This document shows, piece after piece, positions 24,455 through 32,088 of a stretch of 32,193 nt of DNA (positions are counted from its first letter, which is position 1; every line of letters begins with the position of its first letter). This stretch comes from Clostridia bacterium (GTDB lineage: Bacteria > Bacillota > Clostridia > Oscillospirales > CAG-272). Location: contig JAFTQV010000063.1 in NCBI GenBank assembly GCA_017462605.1, forward strand, positions 1 to 32,193, in the 5' to 3' direction. Under the pieces are notes generated by a model that was not told where the DNA came from, did not search any database, and saw only the letters and a program-made list of their open reading frames with translations. Position numbers and translations under genes: made by a program.

Positions 24455-24456
24455 AA
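24409..24456 (+). repeat. 48-bp direct repeat, copy 1 (3' end of the ABC ATPase gene)
   Basis: Matches 25461-25508 at 47 of 48 positions. It covers the last 15 codons, the stop and two more bases, and contains the palindrome GCGAATTCGC. Confidence 0.93.
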
Positions 24457-25173
24457 ACCATGAATTATATAATATGGCGGGGGGCTTGTCTCATAAATGG
24501 AGGCTTGTCTTCCGCCGTTTGATGAGTAAAAAGCCTCCACCCGCAAAAAGCTTTCGTTTGTACTCGGTATAGGCTCGCCCTTTAGGAGCGAGCAGAGGGG
24601 AGTTGCCCACAAAAAGGGGGGATCCTATTTAACCCTTCCCCAGCGGGTAGCGAAGCGGCACGAATTGCCTTCCCCAGCGGGGGAAGGGGGACCATCGAAG
24701 ATGGTGGATGAGGTGTCAGGCTCCCCCCGGCAAAGGTGAGCACAGGGGCATTGCCCCCAATCTAAAGATTGCGCCGAAGGCGGTGAAGGATTGTCTTACC
24801 GAGTGCGGAGGAAGGCATCCCTCTCCGTCTTGCTTCGCAATCCACCTCTCCCGAAGGGCGAGGCTTGCCGAGCGTGACCGAGTCGCAACGAGACAGGTGG
24901 CACACGAAGTGTGACGGATGAGGTGTTAACTCTGATCGTAGCCAATACTTTGTCTGTAAACAAAGCCAACTACTCATCCACCGCAAGCGGTCCCCCTTCC
25001 CTCGCAAGGGAAGGCTTAAGGATGATGTCTCATGCTCCCCCCTGCAAAGGTGAGCACAGTTTAAGGTGGCACGGCTTGCCGTGGCGGAAGGATTGCCTAC
25101 GAAAAAAAGCAAAGCATTTATGCGTTAAAACAATCAGAGCAAGAAAGAAATTATTTTCTGAAATCCTATAATA
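24457..25173. repeat. Gene-free stretch of mosaic, MITE-like intergenic repeats
   Basis: No convincing ORF: frames are short, lack ribosome sites and run through palindromes. An inverted pair bounds the middle part: 24668-24715 (CCTTCCCCAGCGGGGGAAGG then GGGGGACC and GGTGGATGAGG) is matched in reverse by 24972-25016 (with CCTTCCCTCGCAAGGGAAGG). Direct copies also occur: CCCCCGGCAAAGGTGAGCAC (24724) against CCCCCTGCAAAGGTGAGCAC (25037), and GAAGGATTG (24786, 25087). GGATGAGGTGT appears at 24713 and again near 24916. The hairpin GCTCGC...GCGAGC (24573-24593) has no T tail. This looks like nested copies of a non-coding element family; the same core recurs at 31865-31886. Confidence 0.75.
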
Positions 25174-25190
25174 ATTGTGGAATTCCACAA
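25167..25190 (+). promoter_or_regulatory. -10 box and palindromic operator of the HTH gene
   Basis: TATAAT (25167-25172) is followed 2 bp later by a perfect 16-bp palindrome, TTGTGGAATTCCACAA (25175-25190), lying over the expected transcription start. No good -35 box is seen. Typical place for autorepression by the regulator encoded just downstream. Confidence 0.65.
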
Positions 25191-25206
25191 AAGGCGGTAT
25201 GTAAAT

Positions 25207-25443
25207 ATGAAATTAAACGATGCTATCGTAAAGCGCGTTAATGAAATTTGCAAGGAGCGTTCAAGCAACGTATGCGACATTGCTTTAAAGGGCGGTATGT
25301 CACCTTCCGCGATATATGATATTATAAAAGGCAGGACAAAATGCTCAAAGGTCATAACCGTAAAGCGATTTTGCGAGGGCGCGGGAATTACTCTCTCGGA
25401 ATTTTTTGCAAGAGATTATTTTAATTCTCCCGAGGAAGACTAA
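25207..25443 (+). CDS. Single-domain Xre-type helix-turn-helix regulator
   Basis: 78 residues from ATG 25207 (AAGGCGG 9 nt upstream); a GTG 10 codons earlier would lie on the operator. The whole protein is one HTH domain: helices around NDAIVKRVNEICKER, then SNVCDIALKGGMSPSAIYDIIKGRTK as the DNA-binding pair, and VKRFCEGAGITLSEFF at the end, as in HTH_26/Xre proteins of Clostridia. Probably a repressor acting on its own palindromic promoter. It sits inside the segment bracketed by the 48-bp repeat, so it may have arrived with it. Targets other than itself are unknown. Confidence 0.85.
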   Translation: MKLNDAIVKRVNEICKERSSNVCDIALKGGMSPSAIYDIIKGRTKCSKVITVKRFCEGAGITLSEFFARDYFNSPEED

Positions 25444-25460
25444 AGCCCGAGCCACCCCCG

Positions 25461-25508
25461 CGGAAGCGAATTCGCATCGGACAGAGCGATGCTCAACGCA
25501 GAATAAAA
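25461..25508 (+). repeat. 48-bp direct repeat, copy 2 (downstream remnant)
   Basis: Second copy of the ATPase gene's 3' end, one mismatch (A for G at 25495), located 17 bp after the HTH stop codon and 1,052 bp after copy 1. Confidence 0.93.
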
Positions 25509-25536
25509 GATACGTAAGATATAAGATATAATTTCT

Positions 25537-25580
25537 CCCGACTATTGATTTTATTTCACAAATGTGATAAAATAGTCGGG
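25537..25580 (+). promoter_or_regulatory. Promoter inside a 10-bp inverted repeat, upstream of the PLP enzyme gene
   Basis: TTGATT (25545-25550) and TAAAAT (25568-25573), 17-bp spacer. Perfect arms CCCGACTATT (25537-25546) and AATAGTCGGG (25571-25580) overlap the -35 and -10 boxes, and TCACAAATGTGA lies between. A dimeric repressor site is one reading; a leader hairpin is ruled out because most of it is upstream of the transcription start. Confidence 0.7.
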
Positions 25581-25612
25581 ATGAATTTTTATATAATAAA
25601 AGGAAAAGAAAA

Positions 25613-26878
25613 ATGTATTACAGCTACAACATCAGCGACGAGACCGTAGAGCTTGCAAAAAAAGCGGAAGCGGATCTTAAGGAAGTATTCGCAAAGATCG
25701 AAGAAAACGCGATGATAGTATCAAGCAAGGTGCTTTCCGCGTTTCAGGAGCTTCGTGTAAGCACTGCGGATTTCATTGATATAACGGGATACGGATATTC
25801 AGACCCGGGAAGAGACAAGCTTGAGGCTCTTTACGCCAAGGTATTCGGAGCCGAGGATGCGCTCGTCCGCCCTCAGCTTATGTCGGGCACGCACGCCCTC
25901 TCCGTTACCCTTTTCGGACTTTTGAAGCCGGGCGATACCCTCGTCTACATATCGGGTGAGCCTTACGATACCTTAAGGAGCGTCATCGGTACTTCGGGCG
26001 AAAGCAGAAATTCGCTTATAAAATACGGTGTTAAATACGAGGAGATCGATCTTATAGGAGACGATTTTGATCTTGAAGCCATAACCGAGCGCATATCGAA
26101 GGGCGACGTCAAGGTGGCTGCGATCCAGAGAAGCCGCGGTTATTCTAGAAGAAAGAGCCTCACGATAGAAAAGATTGAAAAGGCTATCAAGGCAGTCAAG
26201 GCGGCTTGCCCCGAGACTGTCGTTATGGTCGATAACTGCTACGGTGAATTCACCGAGGACAGAGAGCCTACCGAGGTGGGAGCGGACGTTTTCGTCGGCT
26301 CAATGATGAAGAACCTCGGCGCAGGATTTGCAACGAGCGGCGCATACTGCGTTGGCACCAAGGAATGCATCGAGGATATTGCGGAGAGATTTTCCGCGCC
26401 CTGCGTTGGCAAGGAGCTTGGTGCGAACTTCAATCAGCTCGCCGCATATTTCAAGGGATTTTTCGTCTCCCCCTCTACCGTTGCCTCAACTCTTAAATCA
26501 ATGGCGTTTGCCGCAAGAATGCTCGAGCTTTCGGGCTTTGAGGGAATCAGCCCGAGGTATGACGAGAAGAGGACGGACATAGTTCAGACCGCAGATTTCG
26601 GCTCGGCTGAGATGCTGATAAAATTCTGCACGGGTATTCAGAAGGGCTCGCCCATTGAGGCATTCGCTACTCCTTATCCCTCGGAGATGCCCGGCTACCC
26701 TCACCCCGAGATCTCCGCCGCGGGAACGTTTATCACAGGAGCTACCAACGAGCTTTCCTGCGACGGTCCTCTGATCGCCCCCTACACAGCCTATATGCAG
26801 GGCGCGCTTACCTATGAATACGGCAAGCTCGGAATAATGAGAGCTATCGACGAGATGTTTGACAGGAGCGAGGGCTGA
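25613..26878 (+). CDS. Methionine gamma-lyase-family PLP enzyme ("aluminium resistance protein" family)
   Basis: 421 residues, cytoplasmic fold-type I PLP protein. The cofactor Lys is K233 (GSMMKNLGAG) and the pyridine-binding Asp is D207 (VMVDNCYGEF). ITGYGYSDPGRDKLE, RPQLMSGTHALSVTLFGLL and the C-terminal FITGATNELSCDGP are characteristic of this family (Pfam Met_gamma_lyase), which is widespread in Bacillota; its physiological substrate is poorly established despite the name. ATG 25613 has AAAAGGAAAAG upstream. It is followed 1 nt later by thiN, so the two share a message. Confidence 0.92.
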   Translation: MYYSYNISDETVELAKKAEADLKEVFAKIEENAMIVSSKVLSAFQELRVSTADFIDITGYGYSDPGRDKLEALYAKVFGAEDALVRPQLMSGTHALSVTLFGLLKPGDTLVYISGEPYDTLRSVIGTSGESRNSLIKYGVKYEEIDLIGDDFDLEAITERISKGDVKVAAIQRSRGYSRRKSLTIEKIEKAIKAVKAACPETVVMVDNCYGEFTEDREPTEVGADVFVGSMMKNLGAGFATSGAYCVGTKECIEDIAERFSAPCVGKELGANFNQLAAYFKGFFVSPSTVASTLKSMAFAARMLELSGFEGISPRYDEKRTDIVQTADFGSAEMLIKFCTGIQKGSPIEAFATPYPSEMPGYPHPEISAAGTFITGATNELSCDGPLIAPYTAYMQGALTYEYGKLGIMRAIDEMFDRSEG

Positions 26879-26879
26879 T

Positions 26880-27503
26880 ATGGCTCGCTGTATAATCGTC
26901 GGCGCAGGTGAAGTCAGTTGCAATATCAACGTTAATGACGAAGACTTCGTTATAGCGGCAGACGGCGGATATACCCGTTTATGCAAACAAAACATTACGC
27001 CTAACCTACTTTTAGGCGATTTCGACTCATATGAAGGAAGCTTGCCTTGCGGCATTGAGACGCTCAAATACCCAATAGAAAAAGACGAGACGGATATGCA
27101 TCTTGCCTATCTTGAAGGTAAAAAAAGAGGCTATACCGATTTCCTTATTTACGGCGCTCTCGGCGGCAGGCTTGACCACACTCTTGCGAATATTTCCCTG
27201 CTCTTTGCGATCAATTCGGCTGATGGCTGCCACGGCATAATTTCAGACGGCAATACCGAGATTTCGGTGATTACCGATGGCGGCGAAGCCATTTACGATG
27301 AGAGCGAGGCGGGCAGCATTTCCGTATTTGCTATCGGCGGCAACGCCGAGGGCGTGACCGTGTCCGGCTTAAAGTATGAGGCGAAGGACGTGACCCTTCG
27401 CGAAAGCTTTGCGCTCGGCGTTTCAAATTCCTTTATAGGTAAGAAAGCAGGGATCTCCGTCCGCCGAGGCTCGCTTCTCATAGTCAGGAGCGGAAAATCG
27501 TAA
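26880..27503 (+). CDS. thiN: Thiamine pyrophosphokinase (ThiN)
   Basis: 207 residues. Transfers pyrophosphate from ATP to thiamine, making TPP. Family motifs: IAADGGYTRL, NLLLGDFDS, KDETDMHLAYLEG, YGALGGRLDHTLANI, and the C-terminal thiamine-binding half with SGLKYEAKDVTL, GVSNSF and RRGSLLIV. ATG 26880 starts 1 nt after the stop of the PLP enzyme gene, whose end supplies GAGGGC as ribosome site; the longer frame starts inside that gene. The TPP riboswitch lies downstream, so thiN itself is not under its control. Confidence 0.95.
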   Translation: MARCIIVGAGEVSCNINVNDEDFVIAADGGYTRLCKQNITPNLLLGDFDSYEGSLPCGIETLKYPIEKDETDMHLAYLEGKKRGYTDFLIYGALGGRLDHTLANISLLFAINSADGCHGIISDGNTEISVITDGGEAIYDESEAGSISVFAIGGNAEGVTVSGLKYEAKDVTLRESFALGVSNSFIGKKAGISVRRGSLLIVRSGKS

Positions 27504-27510
27504 TTTGCTA

Positions 27511-27539
27511 TTGACAAACGCCCTACTCGGTGCTACAAT
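27511..27539 (+). promoter_or_regulatory. Promoter of the TPP riboswitch-thiT transcript
   Basis: TTGACA (27511-27516) and TACAAT (27534-27539), 17-bp spacer, starting 8 bp after the thiN stop codon. Confidence 0.86.
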
Positions 27540-27562
27540 GTGAATAGACCACAACAGAATAT

Positions 27563-27645
27563 ATCAGGGGTGCTTTTGGCTGAGATGCATTTTATGCAAA
27601 CCCTTTAACCTGATACGGATAATGCCGTCGTAGGAAGATAAAGAC
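27563..27645 (+). ncRNA. TPP (THI-box) riboswitch
   Basis: The core is unmistakable: CAGGGGTGC, GGCTGAGATGC, AACCCTTTAACCTGAT and GGATAATGCCGTCGTAGGAA in order. The aptamer is followed by a 13-bp hairpin (27671-27699) that would form when TPP is bound and stop thiT expression. Confidence 0.97.
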
Positions 27646-27670
27646 GCGAATGGAGACATCCTTCGTAAGT

Positions 27671-27708
27671 TTGCCACACGGATATGATCTGTGTGGCAAT
27701 TATATTTT
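27671..27708 (+). terminator. Riboswitch-controlled terminator hairpin before thiT
   Basis: TTGCCACACGGAT (27671-27683) pairs with ATCTGTGTGGCAA (27687-27699) over 13 bp with an ATG loop; the tail TTATATTTT is T-rich but interrupted. The thiT ribosome site GGAGG begins at 27710. Confidence 0.75.
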
Positions 27709-27719
27709 CGGAGGAAAAA

Positions 27720-28592
27720 ATGAAAAACAGAAAGAACTTCATCAAGGTCATGACCGAATCCGCAGTCATGATAGCCCTGGCATCCGTCCTCAGCATGCTT
27801 CCGCTTGTTGATATGCCTTACGGCGGCTCTGTCACTCTCGCGTCAATGCTTCCGATAGCTCTTATCGCATACCGCCACGGTATTTCCGCAGGCTTCGGAG
27901 CAGGCTTCGTTTTTGCTGCGGTACAGCAGCTTCTCGGACTCAAAAATCTATCCTACGTCACAGGCTGGCAATCGGTAGTCGCCGTTATACTGCTTGATTA
28001 TATAGCGGCTTTCACCGTACTCGGACTTTGCGGAATATTTAAGGGAAGGCTCGGTCTTGAAAAGCTCTCTCCCGAAACGAGGCAGGGTCTCGAGCTTACC
28101 TTCGGTATGCTGACGGCGTGCGTTATCCGCTATATTTTTCACACCGTTGCGGGCGCAACCGTCTGGGCAGGTCTTTCGATACCAACGGAGGCGGCTCTTA
28201 TCTACTCCCTCGGCTATAATGCTACCTATATGATACCCGAAACGGTGGTAAACGCGGTCGCCGCATTTTATATAGGAAGCGTTATCAACCTTCTGAAGGC
28301 TATTCCAACGAGATTTTCGCCGAGCACGAGAGTCTCGGGTGAGAGCGCGGTTGCCTTAAGCGGTATACTCATAAAGCTCGGCGCGATACTTTTTGCCGCT
28401 ACCGCGGTCATAGATACCGTTATTCTCTTCCCTCACCTTCAGGATCCCAAGGACGGAAGCTTTACCTTCGCCCATTTATCTCAAATGGATCCCACCGCTA
28501 TCATCATAGTAAGCGCTGTCGGAATTTTACTTTCGGTCGGAGCTATCATTGCCGCGGCGGTATTGAGATCCAAGGCTAAAAACAAGCAATGA
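27720..28592 (+). CDS. thiT: Thiamine transporter ThiT (ECF S component) with C-terminal extension
   Basis: 290 residues, about 100 longer than classical ThiT. The first 200 residues carry the six-helix ThiT pattern: VMTESAVMIALASVLSMLP, YGGSVTLASMLPIALIAYRHG, FVFAAVQQLLGLKN, the Trp-containing VAGATVWAG and YNATYMIPETVVNAV, residues near the thiamine pocket in the family. The extension adds two more hydrophobic segments (about 222-243 and 262-284). It would use the shared ECF energising module encoded elsewhere. ATG 27720 has GGAGG 5 nt upstream. Expression controlled by the TPP riboswitch. Confidence 0.93.
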   Translation: MKNRKNFIKVMTESAVMIALASVLSMLPLVDMPYGGSVTLASMLPIALIAYRHGISAGFGAGFVFAAVQQLLGLKNLSYVTGWQSVVAVILLDYIAAFTVLGLCGIFKGRLGLEKLSPETRQGLELTFGMLTACVIRYIFHTVAGATVWAGLSIPTEAALIYSLGYNATYMIPETVVNAVAAFYIGSVINLLKAIPTRFSPSTRVSGESAVALSGILIKLGAILFAATAVIDTVILFPHLQDPKDGSFTFAHLSQMDPTAIIIVSAVGILLSVGAIIAAAVLRSKAKNKQ

Positions 28593-28600
28593 TTAAATTA

Positions 28601-28637
28601 AAGAAGCTCCTGTGCAAGCTTGGGAGCTTCTTTTTTG
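28601..28637 (+). terminator. Terminator of thiT
   Basis: AAGAAGCTCC (28601-28610) pairs with GGAGCTTCTT (28623-28632), followed by a run of T. Confidence 0.9.
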
Positions 28638-28708
28638 TTTATATTGCATATATATGATTTTTTGATTTGTTAAATAATTACAAAAATAGTTTTTTAACAA
28701 CTTTTAAC

Positions 28709-28738
28709 TTGAAATGATATTTGTATTTGTGGTATGAT
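28709..28738 (+). promoter_or_regulatory. Promoter of the large lipoprotein gene
   Basis: TTGAAA (28709-28714) and TATGAT (28733-28738) with an 18-bp spacer in an AT-rich region. Confidence 0.7.
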
Positions 28739-28783
28739 TATCTTGCGTTAAAATGCTTTAAAAATATTTAGAAGGAGAAAAAA

Positions 28784-31711
28784 ATGAGTAAAAGTATTTT
28801 GAAGATCCTCGTTGTTTTACTCTGCCTTGTGCTTTGCTTCGGTATAGTAGCCTGCGATACGAGCGACTCTACCGACGATCCCGATGACGGCAAGACCGAC
28901 TCTGACGGAAGCGGCAATGAAGACGGAAACGGCGACGAAAATGAAGACGGCATCAACTGGGACGATCTCGGTCTTGAAGGCCTTGCACTTATCTACAATA
29001 ATAAGGCAAGATTCCAGGTCGTTTACACCACCGAGGCAGGCTCAGCGGGTATAAGACTTGCAAAGTCTCTCGTTACCAAGCTTCGCGATCTCGGCGTTGA
29101 GGTTGCGGATGCGGTTTCGGATAGAGACGCAGACGACGTTAAGAGCTGCGAGATCATTATCGGAACAAATGCGCGCCACAGAGGCGACGAGGTTGCGATA
29201 AGCGATAAGTACCTCGGACCCGATGGATATACCATGAAGGTCATCGGCAAGAGAGTTGTCATCGCGGGCGGAAGCGATACATCCACTCAGAAGGCATATG
29301 ATGCATACCTTCGCCAGCAGATGAAGATAACCACAACCACCAAGTCGCTTGAGCAGCTCGCCGTTAAGGATGACTTCTCTTATGAGAAGCTCACCGAGTA
29401 TTCAATTACCTCGGTTACCGTTGCGGGCAACGATCTTCGCGACTACGTGCTTATCCAGGACCTCACCAAGCTTCCCGAGGACGTCAAGCTTGAGAAGGTT
29501 ACCGCTTTCCAGACAGATCTTTTCGCTGCGACCGGTATCTGGCTTGAGTACGGCAACGTTGCAAATATGGATTCCTACGAGCATAAGGTCATCATCCGCT
29601 ACGTTGAGAATAAGGCGGATATGGATTACGCAGGCTTCCACGCATACGTCAACAGCGATAAGGACCTTATCATCGAGTGCGCTTATTGGAACGCATTTGA
29701 TAAGGCTTACGAGCAGTTTGTCAAGAAGCGTATCTTAGACCTTTACGACGACGTAGTTCTTGCTAAGTCTCTTAGCGATAAGACCACCGTTTCCGAGGTC
29801 CGCTACTCCGACTTCGGCGCAGACGGAACGGATACTAAGGACGATTTTGATGCTATCACCGCGGCTCACGAGTACGCAAACCAGTGCGGTCAGAAGGTAC
29901 TTGCGGACGAGGGCAGAAATATTACCTATTATATCCGCCCCGATATGGGTACCTCCGAGGCTGAAGAGGTTGCTACCAAGATCGAGTACGAGGGTATTCC
30001 GATCAAGACGAACGTTGACTTCAAGAACGCTACCTTTATCATTGATGATAAGGGCTCTAAGGCATACAACACGAGAGACAATTCTCTCTTCTACACCGCA
30101 AGAGATCACGAGGCTATCGTTCTCAACCAGACTCAGATCAGAGAGACCTTCGGCGAGGATATCGAGATCCACGTTGGAGATACCGAGATCCCCTGGCTCG
30201 CAGGCTACATCACCGAGACCAGCATGGTCTACGTTGAGAATATGCACCGCGACTTCGTTCGTTGGGGATCCAACCAGGGTAACGGAGATACCCGTAAGGA
30301 GCTTTACATAGTAAATCCTGACGGAAGTCTTGATCCGAACACTCTCCCCTGCTTTGACTTCCTTAAGAGCCAGAGAGTTTACAGCGCGTCTAAGGACGAC
30401 CCAAACTACCAGCTCGGCAAGCACTATTACACCGACTACTACTGCCCCATCACCAAGATGGAGATATACAGAATAGACGATGCTCCCATCACTATTGAGA
30501 ACGGTACGTTTATCAATAACTGCTGCGAGGCAGTCGCTGAGACCGATTTTGTCAACAAGTATCACGCTTACGCACGCGGATTTAAATTCATGCGCGCAAA
30601 CGTTACCTTTGAGAACATCGTTCATAAGATAGAGAACGAGCCCAAGTGGAAGAAGTACGATCCTACCAACCCGGCTACCAATAAGTATAAGTACAATATC
30701 CATGATACCCAGAAGACCAAGGAGATAAGCACCGCAACGTACGGCGGAAGGCAGGATGAAAGCTATCCTTACTACGCATTCGTATACTGCGAGAAGAGCT
30801 ATAAACTTCTTGTTAAGGACGTTCAGCTCACAGGTCACACAACTTACTACGAGGATAAGAAGGCTCAGGCTTCAACGGGCGGTAACATCCCTAACCCTGT
30901 TGCAATGGGTTCGTACGACATGGTTGTTGAGAGAAGCATCAATCCTCAGTTTATCAACGTTAAGCAGGTCAACAGCTCCACTCCCACTACCGGACTCGGA
31001 GATCAGAGATACTGGGGTATCATGTCCAGTAACTGGTCGAGAAACATGGTATTCGAGGGCTGCGAGATCAACCGTTTCGACGCGCACAGAAGTATGTGGG
31101 GCGCTACTATTAAGAACACTACCATAGGACATACCATCAACCTTGTCGGCGGCGGCGATCTCTATCTTGAGAACGTTACCAAGCTTGCGGGCGGCGCAGG
31201 ATTTATCCAGGTGCGTGAGGACTACGGCGGAACCTACAGCGGTAATATCACTCTCGTCAACTGCGAGCATAAGGCTTATGCGGACTACAATACCATGAGA
31301 GGCGGCTCTCTTAACACAGAGAGCTTCAGAGGCACCGTTCAGCTTATAAGCGTTGGTTACTCCCGCGACCAGTACGGCTACTTTGACTGGGATTTCGGAT
31401 ATGATTCCTATATGCCCCCCGTTGTAACCGTTGTTGGAAGCTTCAAGAGCAACGCCGCTAACGTTTACGTTTTTAACGACCTTCTTGACAGAGGCTTCTA
31501 TCTTGAGACCGCGGATCATCCTGAGTATGCTCAGCATCCTCTCCGTATTACTAAGAAGATCATATTCCAGGATATGGCTCCTATCCCCACCTGCAATCCC
31601 GCTTACACCGTTACAGACCAGGAAGCTGCAGGAAAGAACGGAAGCTACAACAACGAGCTTCTTAAGATTCCCGTTGAGGTCAAGACCACCAAGTCGGGCG
31701 GCGAGGACTGA
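28784..31711 (+). CDS. Large surface lipoprotein: two hexosaminidase-N-like domains plus pectate-lyase-like beta-helix
   Basis: 975 residues. Signal peptide 1-23 with lipobox IVAC (Cys24), then an acidic Asp/Glu/Gly linker (25-58). Residues 65-185 and 218-315 look like two copies of the small alpha/beta domain that precedes the catalytic domain in hexosaminidases and alpha-glucuronidases (EIIIGTNAR, GYTMKVIGKRVVIAGG; VIIRYVENKADMDYAGFHAY). From about 342 (VRYSDFGADGTDTKDDFDAI) a Pectate_lyase_3-type start leads into a long beta-helix with repeated IENGTFIN, VTFENI and LYLENVTKL segments to about 930. Likely a polysaccharide-binding or -cleaving protein on the cell surface; the catalytic residues and substrate are not evident. 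ATG 28784 with AGAAGGAG upstream; monocistronic. Confidence 0.85.
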   Translation: MSKSILKILVVLLCLVLCFGIVACDTSDSTDDPDDGKTDSDGSGNEDGNGDENEDGINWDDLGLEGLALIYNNKARFQVVYTTEAGSAGIRLAKSLVTKLRDLGVEVADAVSDRDADDVKSCEIIIGTNARHRGDEVAISDKYLGPDGYTMKVIGKRVVIAGGSDTSTQKAYDAYLRQQMKITTTTKSLEQLAVKDDFSYEKLTEYSITSVTVAGNDLRDYVLIQDLTKLPEDVKLEKVTAFQTDLFAATGIWLEYGNVANMDSYEHKVIIRYVENKADMDYAGFHAYVNSDKDLIIECAYWNAFDKAYEQFVKKRILDLYDDVVLAKSLSDKTTVSEVRYSDFGADGTDTKDDFDAITAAHEYANQCGQKVLADEGRNITYYIRPDMGTSEAEEVATKIEYEGIPIKTNVDFKNATFIIDDKGSKAYNTRDNSLFYTARDHEAIVLNQTQIRETFGEDIEIHVGDTEIPWLAGYITETSMVYVENMHRDFVRWGSNQGNGDTRKELYIVNPDGSLDPNTLPCFDFLKSQRVYSASKDDPNYQLGKHYYTDYYCPITKMEIYRIDDAPITIENGTFINNCCEAVAETDFVNKYHAYARGFKFMRANVTFENIVHKIENEPKWKKYDPTNPATNKYKYNIHDTQKTKEISTATYGGRQDESYPYYAFVYCEKSYKLLVKDVQLTGHTTYYEDKKAQASTGGNIPNPVAMGSYDMVVERSINPQFINVKQVNSSTPTTGLGDQRYWGIMSSNWSRNMVFEGCEINRFDAHRSMWGATIKNTTIGHTINLVGGGDLYLENVTKLAGGAGFIQVREDYGGTYSGNITLVNCEHKAYADYNTMRGGSLNTESFRGTVQLISVGYSRDQYGYFDWDFGYDSYMPPVVTVVGSFKSNAANVYVFNDLLDRGFYLETADHPEYAQHPLRITKKIIFQDMAPIPTCNPAYTVTDQEAAGKNGSYNNELLKIPVEVKTTKSGGED

Positions 31712-31775
31712 TCTGATCTATACTACCGATCGGATAAGCTCCGAAGCTGAAATTTAAAAATTTCAAAGAGATTTT

Positions 31776-31808
31776 CGCAAGGCTGCTCTTCGGGGCAGCC
31801 TTGTTTTT
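31776..31808 (+). terminator. Terminator of the lipoprotein gene
   Basis: CAAGGCTGC (31778-31786) pairs with GCAGCCTTG (31795-31803) around an 8-nt loop and is followed by TTTTTG. Confidence 0.9.
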
Positions 31809-31864
31809 GTATAGCCGAAGAGAGCCTTACCGAAAATTGATTGGCAAGGACACCTCTTCCTTAA

Positions 31865-31886
31865 GCCTTCCCTTGCGAGGGAAGGC
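31865..31886. repeat. Short palindromic intergenic repeat core
   Basis: GCCTTCCCTTGCGAGGGAAGGC is a near-perfect hairpin (stem GCCTTCCCT, positions 31865-31886) and is the same core as in 24668 and 24993-25016. Confidence 0.8.
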
Positions 31887-31891
31887 AAACA

Positions 31892-32067
31892 ATGAATTGC
31901 GCGGGCGCATGAATTGAGTGATCGGCACTCATGAATTGGCTTCGCCATGAATTGCGCCTGCGGGCGCATGTAATAGGACGCGAAATTCAATTCATGGAGG
32001 AGGCAGAATGCCGACGAGAATTCATGAAGCCTCAGGCTTCAATTCATGCAGCATACCTGCAATTCAT
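31892..32067. repeat. Array of ATGAATTG octamers and their complements alternating with small hairpins
   Basis: Direct ATGAATTG at 31892, 31909, 31931 and 31947; complementary CAATTCAT at 31988, 32040 and 32060, plus GAATTCAT at 32018. Spacers are themselves hairpins with different arms: GAGTG/CACTC, GGC/GCC, GCGCC/GGCGC, GAAGCCT/AGGCTTC and TGCAG/CTGCA. The left half pairs with the right half, so the whole could form a multi-branched cruciform or RNA. No gene is visible from 31712 to the window end. Confidence 0.85.
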
Positions 32068-32088
32068 TGCGAGCAGAGCGCCCCTCGC

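Noticed and set aside
24708..25171. Short ORFs in the repeat region, both strands
   Set aside because: They run through palindromic repeats, lack ribosome sites, and have low-complexity, Arg/Cys-rich products.
25553..25570. CRP-type site in the PLP enzyme promoter
   Set aside because: The half-sites are in the reverse order (TCACA then TGTGA) with a 2-bp gap, unlike the CRP consensus.
29735..30838. 367-residue minus-strand ORF in the lipoprotein gene
   Set aside because: Antisense shadow; the plus frame has signal peptide, lipobox and domain motifs, the minus frame has none and no ribosome site.
31892..32067. CRISPR-like array
   Set aside because: The 8-bp repeat is far too short, appears in both orientations, and spacers are palindromes of variable length.
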